Shown: positions 32,681 through 44,865 of the stretch, in pieces
Layout of the letters: each line of letters begins with the position of its first letter
Position numbering within the stretch: position 1 is the stretch's first letter
Source of the DNA: Oscheius dolichura
Lineage: Eukaryota; Nematoda; Chromadorea; Rhabditida; Rhabditidae
Length of the DNA stretch: 64,000 nucleotides
NCBI GenBank assembly: GCA_932521035.1
Contig: OW051495.1
Location: forward strand, 1,674,001-1,738,000
Direction of reading: 5' to 3'
The notes under the pieces: model-generated
Seen by the model: the letters and a program-made list of their open reading frames with translations, nothing else
Database searches by the model: none
Told to the model about the DNA's origin: nothing
Position numbers and translations under genes: made by a program

Positions 32681-34677
32681 TTTAGCACCTGGTGTGGGAG
32701 AAGGAAAATGAGAATGAAACGGATCCCGGATGAGACCAGCCTTCCCGAAAAGGGTCATAAAATTCGAGAGAAAGAGATCTCAATGACCGGGTATCGAGTT
32801 CAGGACAGAGGGGGAGATTTTATCAGGAAGGGAAGGAAACAGGGAGTCACACTGGAGAGTCGCCATCCAAATTTAGTTTATTTCGACTCCAATACATAAA
32901 CAATTTCAATTTTTTGTACTGTTCTGTTCTCGTTTTTTTTTATCTTCTTTTGAGGTTCGTATAATATTTGATTTTGTGAGCGCTACTGGTCAGTTGGAAT
33001 TTCATTGGAATTTCCACAAATCAACATTTCTGAATAAAAATCAGTGCGGCTGCCTTCGCTTCGCTTATATTCAACTCCCAGTGTATAGAAATGAATAATT
33101 TTAACAGTTCCACCCATTCCTCTATATGTCTTTCCTTTATTCTTTTGCTACATGGGCATAATCACAGGATATCGAGGTGAGATAAGAAAAGAAATCTTGC
33201 CAGAAATTGGAAGGTTGAACTATCAATCAGATTTTGTTGTCGTCGTTGTTCGGACGTATTGCTCGTCTTCATCGAACTTGTATTTCTATTGATCGCTAAA
33301 CATTTCAACTTTCGAATGTTCTGTTACTTCTTCTTATATTTTCGTTTTTGTCTACATGCCGTTTCCATGTCAATTTCAGGGAGTTCCACCCAAAGGAATA
33401 AAAGAAAACGTCTCGTCACACCTCGAAGTAGCCAAATGTAATCGACAAGGCAATAGCAATACCAGGGTTCTAAAATCCTGGATCAGCTTCAAATCTAAAA
33501 TCTTTATTCGACTCTACGATGCTCTCTTTTATTCCCAACGGGTATATTTACCTGCAATCTGTAACTTAAATAAAAAGCATACTTTCAGAAAACTGTTTAT
33601 GAAAAAAAGCTGGGTTGTAAGGGCATATTGAAAAACTGAAAATCTCCAGTTGAAAGCTACCCAGAAATGTTTCTACCGGGCTACTTATAGATATTTAGCG
33701 GACTGTTCCATTGTTCAGCTTTGTTCCTATAATAAGCCACTTCCTCATACGCTTCTCAGAACAAGATTTCTAATATGGAGGAGGCGAATAATTGGAGAAC
33801 TTCTGGTATTAGCAGGTGATTACATTTACAGCGCCGGCTAATGGAACGATGGAAATGTGCTTTATAACCCATGTTCATTGGAAGTTCCATGGCTAAAGGT
33901 CGATTTTTTTGAAAGACTTTGTTACTGGTCCCATTGAAGAAAAATGAATACTGCCCTCTTGAATCAACAGGAGGAAAGAATAAAAATATCCGTAATCAGA
34001 TAACCGAATTTACTCAAAATTTTTATATCAAACCCAAAAAAGTACTTTCTAATTCAACATCAGATTTTTTGGCTCTTTTTTTTGACACTATCCCATAAAA
34101 ATGTCTCACTCGCTCAGGTTTACGTAAAAACTATAGTCATCACTTTTCGTATCAATTTTTTTGCCGCGAAATTGTAAAATTCAAATCTCGCCGAGCGGTC
34201 AGATCACAAAAACAAAATTGTCAACCCTGAGGTTATTATATCAAAGAGCCATGAAACAGGAAAAATCGCCATCTCTTCGGAATTGGATAAGCCGATGGAA
34301 TAAAGGTAGCAAGACCCAATCCTTTACAATTTGGATTCTTGAAAATGGATTACTATAAAATAATCAAATTTGTTGCGAAGCAAATTTGTTGGACCAATTG
34401 ACCTTTAGCCTTGTTCTTCAGTTAATATATTTTGTGTCTAGCATTTTACCAATAAAAAAGACGGATCATCGGTAGAGAGAGAGAGAGAGAGATAAATTCC
34501 CGTCCACCTCGGTCAATTAGTGTTAAATCCCCCTCTCCCGGTTCCGATCGAGTCGGCCTCCCGCCAGCCGTTTTCTAGTTTTTGATTTTCCCCTCTGTTG
34601 CTAGGCAGTCACTCATTGAAACGAGGTAATCAACTCCGTCTCTAACAGGGTTCAATTCATTCTTCGCCCCGGGAGCC
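32681..34677. other. Intergenic region, no gene recognised; GA microsatellite
   Basis: A run of about nine GA units lies at 34476-34494. Scattered short frames have no supporting splice partners. The last 100 bp should hold the promoter of the next gene. Confidence 0.4.
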
Positions 34678-37600
34678 ATGGCCAAGCTCTATCGGCGACT
34701 TCTCCTACTCTACATGTTTTTCTTTGTCGCTACCGTAACCGTCAGCCAAACTCAGGTAGGGCTTATTCTACACATGTGGAAAAAAAAGAAAAATGGGAGG
34801 CAGATCACCTAAAAGACTCCTCGATTCTTTTAGTAGCATAGTGTAAACCTATAAAAGACAACTTTATCAGAGCCCTTGGAATCTTGCCTTGGCTTTTTCC
34901 TAGGTTATTTCGTGGTTAAAAAGCTGTTTTCGTTTTCGTTATGGGACCCATTGAGCGTAATTGACTATTCTACAGTAAGCCTAAATCAAAAAGCGACAAA
35001 CTAATGGTTTTTGGACTGAATTTATCGAAACCCGTGGGATGTTTGGTGAAAATATCACAGACTCGGCATGAAATGCATAGAGCATCTTTCGCATCGAATA
35101 AATCCTTTAATTAGAGACCATAAACATCCAAAATTTACTTTATTCTAATAAAAATAACATGTATCTCCCTCCTAAATCCATCCTTTAGACTCAAAACTGG
35201 AATAAATGAGTTGTGTTATTCCAGTGAAGGAAAGGGTTACTTTCTATCAGAGTAGACGAGCCAAAATTTGTCTGTATTGAGTATTTTTCCTTTGAAAATA
35301 GTTTCCAACGCTATCGGATGTGTAATTGGAACAGGCGAAAGTTGTTCCTCCAAATAGGGCAGTCGATACAGTAAAAATAGAAATATGTTTCGGCCTCCAC
35401 TTATATTGAAAGATTCTTTGGGTGCTTTGATCAATGAATGACGCTTTATCCTATGGCCAATTTTCTATTCTATTTCAACCCTTCTCTCGAATAGAAATGC
35501 CCCAAAAAAAACGGTTGAATCATTGAAAACACAACACTCTCAATTGGATCTCTGACGATATTATTGTGAGTCTGTGCGTGGTTGGTTATCCACTACTAGT
35601 ATTTTTTAAAATATTTTCTACTCAAGCTGATGATCCTTTAGTGATAATGAAAAACTTTCCATGGCAGTTCGCTTGGTAGGATGCGTTATCTAAACTGTAA
35701 ATATTCTGCGTACTGCCACTTCTGATCTTCCCCAAATCATATAGCCACCCTGAAACATCAGAAAGTAAAGTTCACAAATATTTTTGTTTGCCGGGTTCAG
35801 GATAATGTCCAGCTGCGGGGGAAAGCTCCCCATTTCCGTGTACATATTGTTTGCCCAGTTCTTTGAAGGGATTTTCTCATAAGATTCGCTTATTTCCAAC
35901 AAAACGACGTAGTTACTAACTCTGTGATCGCCCTTATTTCCGCGTTGAAGCGATAAAAATCGTTGATATTTATTTCTCTACTGGTAATTCTAGCCACGTC
36001 AGAAGAAGAGTCAGAAGAAACTGATCCCAACGGTCCGTTGTCTATTTAAATCCGGTTCGAAACAAACTAGAATCTTCCCTCTCTCTCCTTTCTTTTTCCC
36101 CCGGTGCCCTTTCAAAGTACCTGTTCAGACTTCATCAATTTCTCCTCTATCGTGCAATTTAATCAACAACAATTCATTCATGCCCGCTTGATTTTTCTTT
36201 TGAGAGGCTGTGACGACAGACGAGGCAGATGTTTCTTTGAACTGCTTCCTCAAATTAGACGGGGGGGGGGGGGGGAACGTTTTCGAGTAGAGACGGACGA
36301 GGAGGGGCTGAGGAAATGAGTGAAGAGACCTCCTTTTCCTTTTCTGTTATCTAGGACGCATTTGTCAAAAACCTAGTAAGGGTCTACGAAGGCCGACTCT
36401 TTCAGTTATGGTGAAGCAGAAAGAATCTGCCTATTATTAAAGCGCTATGGTGTTTGTTTGTTTGTTTGTTTGTCTGTCCGATGGGAAAGTGTCCGATGGT
36501 AAAGGGATAAAAAATCATCTTAATCCCGAGGGCCGCGGTTTTGGTTTGTAATGAAGGAGCCGTGAAGCAGTGAAGATACTTTGACCTTTCAAAACTGTTG
36601 TCCGAAACTGTTGTCTGATTATCTTACTTTCATTATTTTTTCTTTTAACAATTTTTATCATCGTGGGAGTAAGTTTCTTCCCTCCTAAAAGTTATTAGTA
36701 GCCTCCTCAAAATCTAAAAAAACTGGATAATAATTCAATTTTGCAGGTAGTCTGCTTCGACTGCTACGGTAATTCGACCTCCTCTGGCCAGTTCTGTTCA
36801 ATTGATCGTCTCTGTACCGGATCCTCTTGTTTTTTCCGTATGTTTCCCCTACCCGCGTCGACCCTAAAACCCGAACAATTTCAGAGGTTGATCCAAGCGG
36901 ATCCTGGTCATCCGGCTGCAGTTCAAACTATGCTCCCGCCGCGTTGGCCTGTCACCTGGCTGGGGATGAAGAGACGTCTTGCAGTTGTTCGGAAGACTTC
37001 TGTAACAAGTTCGAAGACGCCAATTATACTGTACACACCATCTGGCCGGCCAGTGAACCATTGTAAGTTCGGAAGAGAGAGGGGAAATATTTATAAAAAG
37101 GACGAGAAACACTATGGAAATCCTTGAAAATCGGCAAAACTGTTTTTCTTCCGAAAAAGTCAATTTCTAAAAGTCAGCGAACCCTCAACCAGTGGTTTAT
37201 AATCACTTCCAAAAGATAAGTAGCCGAGATAAAACATACAGGAAACTGGGAAGAACATTAGGGTGGTAAAATTGGGTAAATGTCAGAGAAGGTAACCAAT
37301 AGCCAGCATAAAACCAGATTTCGTAAAATGATTAGGGCGTCAACTTCCGATATGACCGCCATAAAACTTTAGATGAAAGAGAGAAAGAACAGGAAATATT
37401 GAATTCGAGGATCCCATAAGATATTGACTATTGTTTGTGTCTCACTGGGAAAGTCAAATACGCACGTCAAAACACAAGAGAAACTGTTATGGTATCAAAT
37501 GGGCAGACTCTGTGAAACAGGCAGACTTTACCGTAAATCCCAAGGTTTTGTTGTGGACTATAAATTTCCCTCTATCTTGTCGTTGCGTAAACTTTCAACC

Positions 37601-40600
37601 AGCCGTATCACACCCTTTCGGGGTGCTCCGGCTGGACGTTGCCTGCGCCAACTATGGTACTACAATAGGCGCGATGTTTATAAATTATCATCTTGGCTTG
37701 CGAGTATATTGCTGCGTACCGGAAGTCTCCTTTTCCTTTGTTCCCCTCCTATATTCGCTCTCTCGCCTCCAGTAGAGTCCCCTCTCACGTAGAGTCCCTT
37801 ATATTTATATTTATCAGTTTTCCTTATCCTTTGTGTTGCCTAACGTATGTGAGACACTCTTCTAGTAAAAGAACATCAAAAAGATGAAGAATAACGTAAA
37901 ATTCCACCAATAGAGCATTTTTGCAATATTGGTGGAATTTTACAACGCCACGCAAAATTGCAGAAAAATTCGTCCGAAACGGGCGTTTTTGTTTCGACCA
38001 TTTTCGAAACGACCCTGAACGCTTTTGGGTCGTTTTCTTTCGTTGCCGTTGCCATTTCGGGTCATTTCCAAAACAATTGGCCGTCCCAATTTTGGTTTTG
38101 GAGAAGAAATTGCTTCAAATTGAACCGCAAGAAATCCCCTTACGTTGTTCTATTGTCGCCAAGTTGGAAACCCCAACTCGACCTGTTCAAAAATTCTCTC
38201 CGAACACTTCTCTCGAAGGCTGGCTAAAGGTTATACCTTTACTACAGGTACAAAAACCTATCGCTAAATTGAGGGCGCGCTAAGCTATGCCGCGCAGCTG
38301 CCGAGAGTTTACGGGTGCGGGTGCGCTTTCCCCGGTTGATTCAGAAGCATAAAATCACGTGAAATCTGGGCGTTTTACGGGTGAATGAAGCCGAAAAAAA
38401 AGCAAAACTAATTGGGCCGAACCGGGATTCGAACCCGGGACCTCTCGTAAATCCGATTCCTGACAAAAAAAATTCAATAGGCTGCCCAAACACTACTATT
38501 TCGCAGAGTTTTGAGGGGCCAGGCCGTGGCGGCTGCACCCGTAAAGTCTCGGCAGCGCGAGCGAATGACACCCGCCTGTTCGGTCATTAGATGAAATAGA
38601 AGAACAAAGGGGGTGGCGACCTCAAGGATCTAATTCGCCATGTTTTGGATAAGAGTGGATAAAACTGGATAAAACTAGGGAAACTCTGCAGAACCGCAGG
38701 TCTGCACCCGTAAAGTTGCGCGAATGGCGCTCACATTTTGCGTTCTGAGCCTAACAACTATGAAACACTGGGGGTCGGAACCTCGAGGATAAACCGCCCA
38801 ATTTTTTAAATCCGAACCCCTCCTTCCCAAACTTTTATCTTTACTCAAAACTGCGAAATGGTAGAGTTTGAGGAGAAACGGCCGAAAAACTTTATGAAAT
38901 GGCAGGGTAGGATAAATCCTCGTGGCAAAGCTCTCTACCATTTAGTAGAACGATGTCTAATGTTCTGTAATTTAGTAGAGATTTAAAGGGAACGCAGGAC
39001 CGTTGCACCTTCACCCGTAAACACGGAATATGTTTTGAAAGACACTATAAACTTAGCGGGAATCATGCCTCTAGACCATCCGGCCATGTTTTTGGTGAAA
39101 GAGGTCGTGCGAGAAATTCTCTCTACCATTTGGTAGAAGCTCCATTTCAGGGGATTTCATCAAAAATTGTTCCAATTTCTTTATAAAACCACTTCCACAA
39201 TCAAATTGTGCTGTCTTTACTACACAGGACTATTTTTAGCTCTACTCTAAAACTGGCATGGCCTCAATCGGCCATGATAACTTGCCAAGAATGTGGGAAT
39301 CTGACGATTGGCGGCCTCGTGAGAGACATTCCCTGCGATGAATACCATCTCTGTCAGGGGAACTACTGCGTCACCAGTCAGTTTTTTATCCATTTCAATC
39401 TCAAAATACGATTCAGAACGGGGTCAGACCCCCCATTCCTATTGTGGTTCCGATTGGCAGGGAAGCGGCCAAGTTGCGTGTTTCAAAAATCCCGGGGAAG
39501 ATGAACAGTGTGTCTGCCCTCAACAGATGTGCAATGCTGTCCTACCGCCAGCTAAAAGTAACCGCGAATCGATTTTCAAAAGAAAATACCGTTTCAGCGT
39601 CGACGCCGCGACCAACGACCGTCCAAGCGGCGACCAGCCTTGCTACTATTTTGACAACTCCCACACCCACTCCCGCGATGGATCCCGGGGATCCGGCGGT
39701 GACACCAGACGCGTCAGGTTAGAGCAGGGAAGGGGGAAAGGGTAGGAAGAGTGTCAGCCGAAAAATGAGGAAGGAGTAACATAGCTGAATTCTGGAGATT
39801 ATAAACGTCTTTTATGAAGCGCAAAAAAAGGAAAGAAAGCGGTGCGAGGAATAGTTAGGAATATAGAGAAGTGACCGGAGCAGGAGTAGAAATTTAAGAA
39901 ATCGGTAAAAATTCCAAAACGATGATATTTCTGTATCATTTCTGATCGCTCTTACATAATATATGAGGTCTAGTTGAAGCCCAGAAAAGTTAGAATGGGC
40001 TCGACAATAAAAGACTCGTGGTAAGTCTCTTTATTATCAGCTCCATATGTTTCCAAGAAATATATGAAGGCCGCTTGAAGCGCAGAAAAATGGAGCAAAA
40101 GAAGAGATCTTTTGGATACGAGCGAGGAGTATAGAACGCGCAGTACAATACATTGGGTAATCTTGTTTCAATCTGTATATCAAGTCATTTTGAAGAGAAA
40201 ATAGAGATAGACTAATAAACTTTTCGCCTTTCAAAGAGTTATCAAGGACTTTTGAAGCGCAATAACAGAAAAGAAAGACCAACTGAAAATAACAGGGTGA
40301 ATATCATAGGAAAACATATCCGATGTATAGATCTAAAAGCAATGTACAGCCATTTTTGAAAGACTAAAGCCCTTTAGAGTATAGAAAAAGTAAAGAAATT
40401 TGGAAATTAGCCGAAGTTGTAGTGATAAATAGGGGTTTTCCCTAATTAGCTCAATACATCACAATAAACTTCGCCTCCTTTCGAAGAATTATCAAGGCAT
40501 CTCGAAGCACAATAAAAGAGAAAATTTACCAAAAGAAAGCGACGAAATTGGGGGTATAAATGTTCAAAGAGTACTTGAAGCGTAATCAACTCAAAGTTTT

Positions 40601-41178
40601 GCATATTCTGTAAAAACAACTCGGTAATTCAGCCAGTGTTTGTTGTTTGACTGAAAGAATTAAAAAAAAATCCTTCAAAAAAAGTAACCAAACTTCATAT
40701 TTTGAAGTGCCGAAAAAAGAAAGTTGAGGGAAAAAGGATAGAAACGTTTTGAAAGAAGGGCACGCGAACGAATCAGTGGGACTTCTCGGGATGTTGACGA
40801 AATTTTGACCGATTAGCGGCCTATCGACTTTGCTTCATTACGGGGAGTATATCAATCGATCTTGAAATGTTATTTACTCAAATCCGGTAAATTATCTCTA
40901 TTACTAAATTCCAAATTGTGTTCGGCATTTTCAGCAAATTAGAAAAAACGACCCCTCTATATTTCAGGATCGAAACCGTGCAAGAATGGTCCGAAGTTCT
41001 CGCCCAATGCGCAGGCCGTCAAGATGGGCGAAAAGTTGAAAAACATCATTTTAGGTGGATTCGGAACGGGAAGTAAGGGCATTGAGGTTTGTTTGGTATT
41101 CTGTAGAAAGAGAAAGGATCGTTTCAGGAATTTACACAAGACATCGACACCCATATTTGTGCCTATTCTCCGGAGTGA
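34678..41178 (+). CDS. Secreted protein with two Ly6-like cysteine modules and a Thr/Pro linker
   Basis: Eight exons join in phase to 304 residues: 34678-34755, 36747-36837, 36885-37062, 39240-39376, 39417-39557, 39598-39717, 40968-41086, 41128-41178. Exon 1 is a signal peptide (MAKLYRRLLLLYMFFFVATV). Exons 2-3 form one Cys-rich module from VVCFDCYG to CSCSEDFCN; exons 4-5 form another from ITCQECGN to CVCPQQMCN. Both start CxxC and end CxC...CN, as in Ly6/uPAR three-finger proteins. Exon 6 is a Thr/Pro/Ala linker. Exons 7-8 encode a short basic tail (CKNGPKFSPNAQAVK). No GPI signal is seen. The 2-kb introns 1 and 3 are full of repeats; exons 1-3 and 4-8 could instead be two genes. It ends 62 bp from a convergent ShKT gene. 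Confidence 0.6.
36258..36276 (+). repeat. Poly-G tract
   Basis: A run of about 16 G in intron 1 of the Ly6-like gene. Likely length-variable and error-prone in sequencing. Confidence 0.8.
37896..37943. repeat. Perfect short hairpin
   Basis: GTAAAATTCCACCAATA is followed after about 14 bp by TATTGGTGGAATTTTAC. It is in intron 3 of the Ly6-like gene. Confidence 0.75.
38284..38562. repeat. TIR element carrying a tRNA-like sequence
   Basis: GCTGCCGAGAGTTTACGGGTG near 38292 is inverted near 38538 as CACCCGTAAAGTCTCGGCAG. Between them, 38412-38470 in reverse complement carries a perfect tRNA T-arm (CCCGGGTTCGAATCCCGG) and a plausible acceptor 3' strand, but no D-arm. Related half-copies (GCACCCGTAAA) are at about 38703 and 39012. 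Confidence 0.6.
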
Positions 41179-41240
41179 ACGGCCACCGAATACCGAAGCG
41201 TTTCTGTAATAAAGAGATGAATTGTTTTTATTCTTTTGTA

Positions 41241-41906
41241 TTAGTCCAGGCTACCGTTTCTTATTCCTGTAGCGGCTACGGATACCTCCGTTATCGCGGT
41301 AGACGGGCAACTGCTAGAAAGCTGGCAAGTGGCTGCACAGTACTCCCTTTTCCGGTCCTCCGTGTAGAATAGACTGGCACAGAAACCGTTCCTATTCCAC
41401 TGGGCACAGTCACTGTTCCGGTCAGTACAAGTCGCGACTCCGCCGTCGCAGTCTGCTGCAGCTCCGACTACCATAGTCGTCGTACAGAAATTCCCACAGA
41501 GGCCGCAGGTTCTCTGGCAGTTGGTCTCGACGAAAGAGGCCAGTTCGGTGTTGGAGCAGATGGTCGGCTGGGTGACGCAGTCGAGAGCGCTGTCGATACA
41601 CCCTCTCAGGAGGCAGAAACCACAGGCACTGGGACAATCCTGGGCGATGATATCTCTCCAAAGGGGACTCTGACACATCTCACTTGTTATAGAGCCACAA
41701 TCAATCCGGGGTGCTGAAAATAGACTATAAATTAGTCGAGTTTTTTTAGGGTAAAAGCATATGGAAAAATGGGAGAAAAAAATGTGCTCACTTAGTGAAT
41801 TCGTGCAGTTATTTTCCAGGGTCAGGCAACTGAAACCACAATATTGAGGACAGTAAGTGAGGGCGGCCTTCTTAATCTCCGCATTTGGAGCTCCTGGCAC
41901 ATCCAG
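41241..41906 (-). CDS. ShKT-domain protein, 3' exons (paralogue of 16734-17623)
   Basis: Two minus-strand exons, 41906-41792 and 41713-41241, join in phase to 195 residues. They match exons 3-4 of the ShKT gene at 16.7 kb: PGAPNAEIKKAALTYCPQYC, then SPLWRDIIAQDCPSACGFC, NCQRTCGLCG and CAQWNRNGFCAS ... YCAATC. The final six-cysteine module lacks the last Cys position of its paralogue, and the frame extends about 20 residues further. The signal peptide and the second exon of the paralogue were not found upstream to 42270, so the gene is either truncated or has a distant first exon. Confidence 0.65.
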   Translation of the reverse strand: MDVPGAPNAEIKKAALTYCPQYCGFSCLTLENNCTNSLSEHIFFSHFSICFYPKKTRLIYSLFSAPRIDCGSITSEMCQSPLWRDIIAQDCPSACGFCLLRGCIDSALDCVTQPTICSNTELASFVETNCQRTCGLCGNFCTTTMVVGAAADCDGGVATCTDRNSDCAQWNRNGFCASLFYTEDRKREYCAATCQLSSSCPSTAITEVSVAATGIRNGSLD

Positions 41907-42273
41907 CTGAAATTGGCTGATCTGTTTTTGGATTTGGGCCTATGACAACAAAAAATATGTACAGGTGAGTTCTTGAATCTCCGAAAATGCGCGAAAAGTA
42001 ACCGAGTTGCGAACCTAAGTTGACCTGCAGTTAAGCGTTCCGACTCCAAGGTCCTTCATACAACTAGGTCTAAACACGGGCATACCGAGCTGACACGCGA
42101 AGGTGACTTACTCAAACGGCTCTGACGATCAAATCGAACAAAAAAATGGCATTCGAAGCAGACAACTAATAGAAAAGGAAAAGGGAAAAGTGGTCTTCCT
42201 CACGCGTGAGGAATTCAACCGAGTCAAGAAAAAGCATAGAGAACTTGGATTTATTCACTAGAAAATGATAAAA
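41907..42273. other. Short gap without recognised exon
   Basis: The expected 5' exons of the ShKT paralogue should be here but are not visible in any frame. Confidence 0.4.
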
Positions 42274-43051
42274 TCACAAGTCTCCCACCGTTGCCAGTGT
42301 GTGTGTGTTTCTGCTGCTGGTGCCCTTCGGTGTCGTCTCCTTTTGCTGTTGTCTGGCTGACTTCTTCTTCTTCTTCTTCGTCGAATGCTGCGTAGGGGTT
42401 TCTCCAGTTGAGGAATCCGAGCCCTCCGTTTCGGTTGGCAGCTTCTCGATCATTTTAGTCTTTTTGCAACAGGGCTTCTTCCAGTTCAACATGTACAGGG
42501 CAACTCCACAACCAAAGGCTACAACAAAGCCGAAACAAAAAATTCCAATCCAGAGCCATCGATTTCCGTCTCCACTCTTATCCGGCCCACAGATGATGTA
42601 CTTGTGGCTACGCTGGTCCGGGGTCGTACACGTCATTGCTAGAGAGAAAAAGGTATAAAAACCAGAAAGGGTACGTACTGCACGAGGTGTCGTCCATTTG
42701 AACGGTCACACCAGAAGCGCCCTTGAAATACTTCTCCAGCTTTTCCAGCTCTTGACCACACAAGTTTGTATTCTTCGTAATCATCGACTTGCTACCATCT
42801 TGACAGTTTGCCGCCAAATTGCCTCCGGGAACAGTTATTTGAACATTCTCCATGTCCACATTTTCCAATTGCAGGCAAGTATTGACCTCCAGGGCCAGAG
42901 AGAGGTTCGCCAGACTTCCGCCGTTCATTTTCAAGTCGCCCTTGATCGTTTTGCAATGTTTCAAGACTTCGGCTGTGGGAGTCGCGTAGTCTGTCTTGTC
43001 GTAAGGATGTTGGAAACGGCATTCTGCAAACGGGCAAATATGGGAGCTAAT
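42274..43051 (-). CDS. Single-pass membrane protein with receptor-L-like ectodomain, 3' exons
   Basis: Two minus-strand exons, 43051-42679 and 42638-42274, join in phase to 244 residues. The ectodomain contains HCKTIKGDLKMNGGSL and a ladder of short hydrophobic strands (LSLALEVNTCLQLENVDMEN), which resembles the receptor-L (EGF/insulin-receptor-like) repeat seen in many nematode surface proteins. One membrane segment follows (WLWIGIFCFGFVVAFGCGVA), then a basic, Ser/Thr- and Lys-rich tail (STKKKKKKSARQQQK). The first exon opens in phase 0 after TTTTAG, so 5' exons are missing; a possible one around 43170-43220 could not be confirmed. Confidence 0.55.
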
Positions 43052-44865
43052 CTAAAAGACTGTCTTTTAACAGATTTCCTGTGATTATCCTTTTCTTCGC
43101 TTGTAAAACTTAAAATTTGTCTAAAATTTCGCTTTTCTCCTTTCGTACAAGAGCAACTTTTGTATTTTTTCCAGGCCGCCGGTGACCGTTCTCGAGATTT
43201 CCATAAATATCGGTATTTGACAGGCATCAGACCTACTCATTTTATGAGAAATATCAACCGGGAACAGATTGAGCGATTCAAATCTCTCTGTTACTGTTTA
43301 CGTTCTCCGTTAGAACATGCATCGCCTGCCCCCTCTCTGCCCGGGGATGTGTAAACGGCATATGCGCAAGTTGGCTAGTCGCGTGAGTTGACCCCTCCCT
43401 CCTTCGAAAACATGCTACTTTCTACCGATTTCCTTATCTAATATCCAGGATGTTACCGAAGATTGATGAAACACTCTATTTGATCTATATTAAAGTTTTC
43501 CTGAAACAGAAAAGTCACCGTACTTTCTTTTGATTTCTTTGCCAATCATCCGAAAAAATGGGCTTTCATTCGTTAGTACTTTTCTTCTCGTATCACAATT
43601 GGGGTTCATTCGCTCAATTCCATGTACTGCTCTCCAATGTTGAAACCAACTTAATGCTTTCCTGAAAATAAAACAGAAAACGCAGACCCGGACGGATTCT
43701 TATTCCAAATTCTATACCTTTTTGATGTTCCGATTTCAATATAAAATTTAGGAAAAAGTTCATTTTCATTCAGTTAGCCTCTTGCGTTTCCCACCCTCGC
43801 GGCCCTTGTCTGCGCCCTCTCGCTCTCTATATCTGGTTCAGTACGAAAACAGTCCCCCTTCGAGCGTTTTTGCTCCTATTACAACACCGGAGAATGGTTT
43901 TTCTCATATTTCCCTCCATTCTTTTTGTGTAAAAACAAAAATTCCAGTTTTTTTTAATGTTTACCATGTCATTCAACAAGGAGCAATCAATAGGACGGAT
44001 AGTTGTTACCACTTTTACTGTAATTGATACAGTAAAATGGAGAAAAAAAAAGCTTCGGGCTATCATTATATGGAGAGTTTTCAAAGGAGTCTCATTGATA
44101 TTCCGTACTGTTCAAACAAAGTAACTGTTCCTCGCCCCCACACCATTTAAATTCGATACCTCCCGCCAACCAAAAGCTCTCCCAAAAAAAGTACCAGCCC
44201 AGAAAACATGGATTTTCGATGGTTGATTGCCACTTCTGGTCTTCCCAAAATCATATAGCACCTTCAAAACATCGGGAAGTAAAGGTCACAACTATTTTCT
44301 GCTTACCGGTTCACGTTGTGAAGCCCATCTACGGAGAAAAGCCCCATAATTCCATGTACCGCCAAATAAGGTCGTTCCCTTGTTCTTCTGCCTCTTTTCC
44401 AAAAGTCTAGATAGAATTCTTGAGAAGACACGGAAAAACCTATTTTGGCAAAGTAATTGTCTTGGCTCCTTGCTTTTTCCTATTTTAGATGATAACTTTT
44501 ACATATTTGGCATACTCATACTAGTTATCCATTCATCTTCTTATTCCTTATTCCCACCTTGAAACAAAGAAAATCACTAGGACATATTTGTTTTCTGATT
44601 TTTCTGTACTTCTACGAAGGAACAATCCTGACAAATCACTTATATCCATTTAAATCCCACTTGAAGGAAACGTAGGAAGAGGAAATGAACCTCATTGTCT
44701 TGAAAAATAGTAGTCTTCTCCTTTTTCTACGCGCCGATTGATTTCTATTGCCCATTTGTATTCCTTTTCCCACCATAAAAAGAAGACACGGGCATATCTG
44801 GACAGCTATTGTCTTCTTCCTTCTTTCTTCATCTAGTTCTCTCGTATTTTTGATATTTCCAGGCC
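43052..44865. other. Mostly intergenic; short segment shared with 35.7 kb
   Basis: About 44215-44400 matches 35695-35890 (GCCACTTCTG, CAAATCATATAGC, CATCGGGAAGTAAAGGTCAC-type blocks). Both could be decayed exons on the minus strand or copies of a repeat. No gene is supported. Confidence 0.4.

Noticed and set aside
37921-38283. Plus-strand frame of 120 codons and an overlapping one of 89
   Set aside because: Neither has splice support or recognised motifs; they lie between a hairpin and a TIR element in an intron of the Ly6-like gene.
38412-38470. A functional tRNA gene on the minus strand
   Set aside because: The T-arm is perfect, but no D-arm or matching 5' acceptor strand is present.
42299-42658. 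Plus-strand frame of 119 codons with a Phe-rich hydrophobic stretch
   Set aside because: It is the antisense of the membrane-protein exon; the Phe run mirrors its Lys run.
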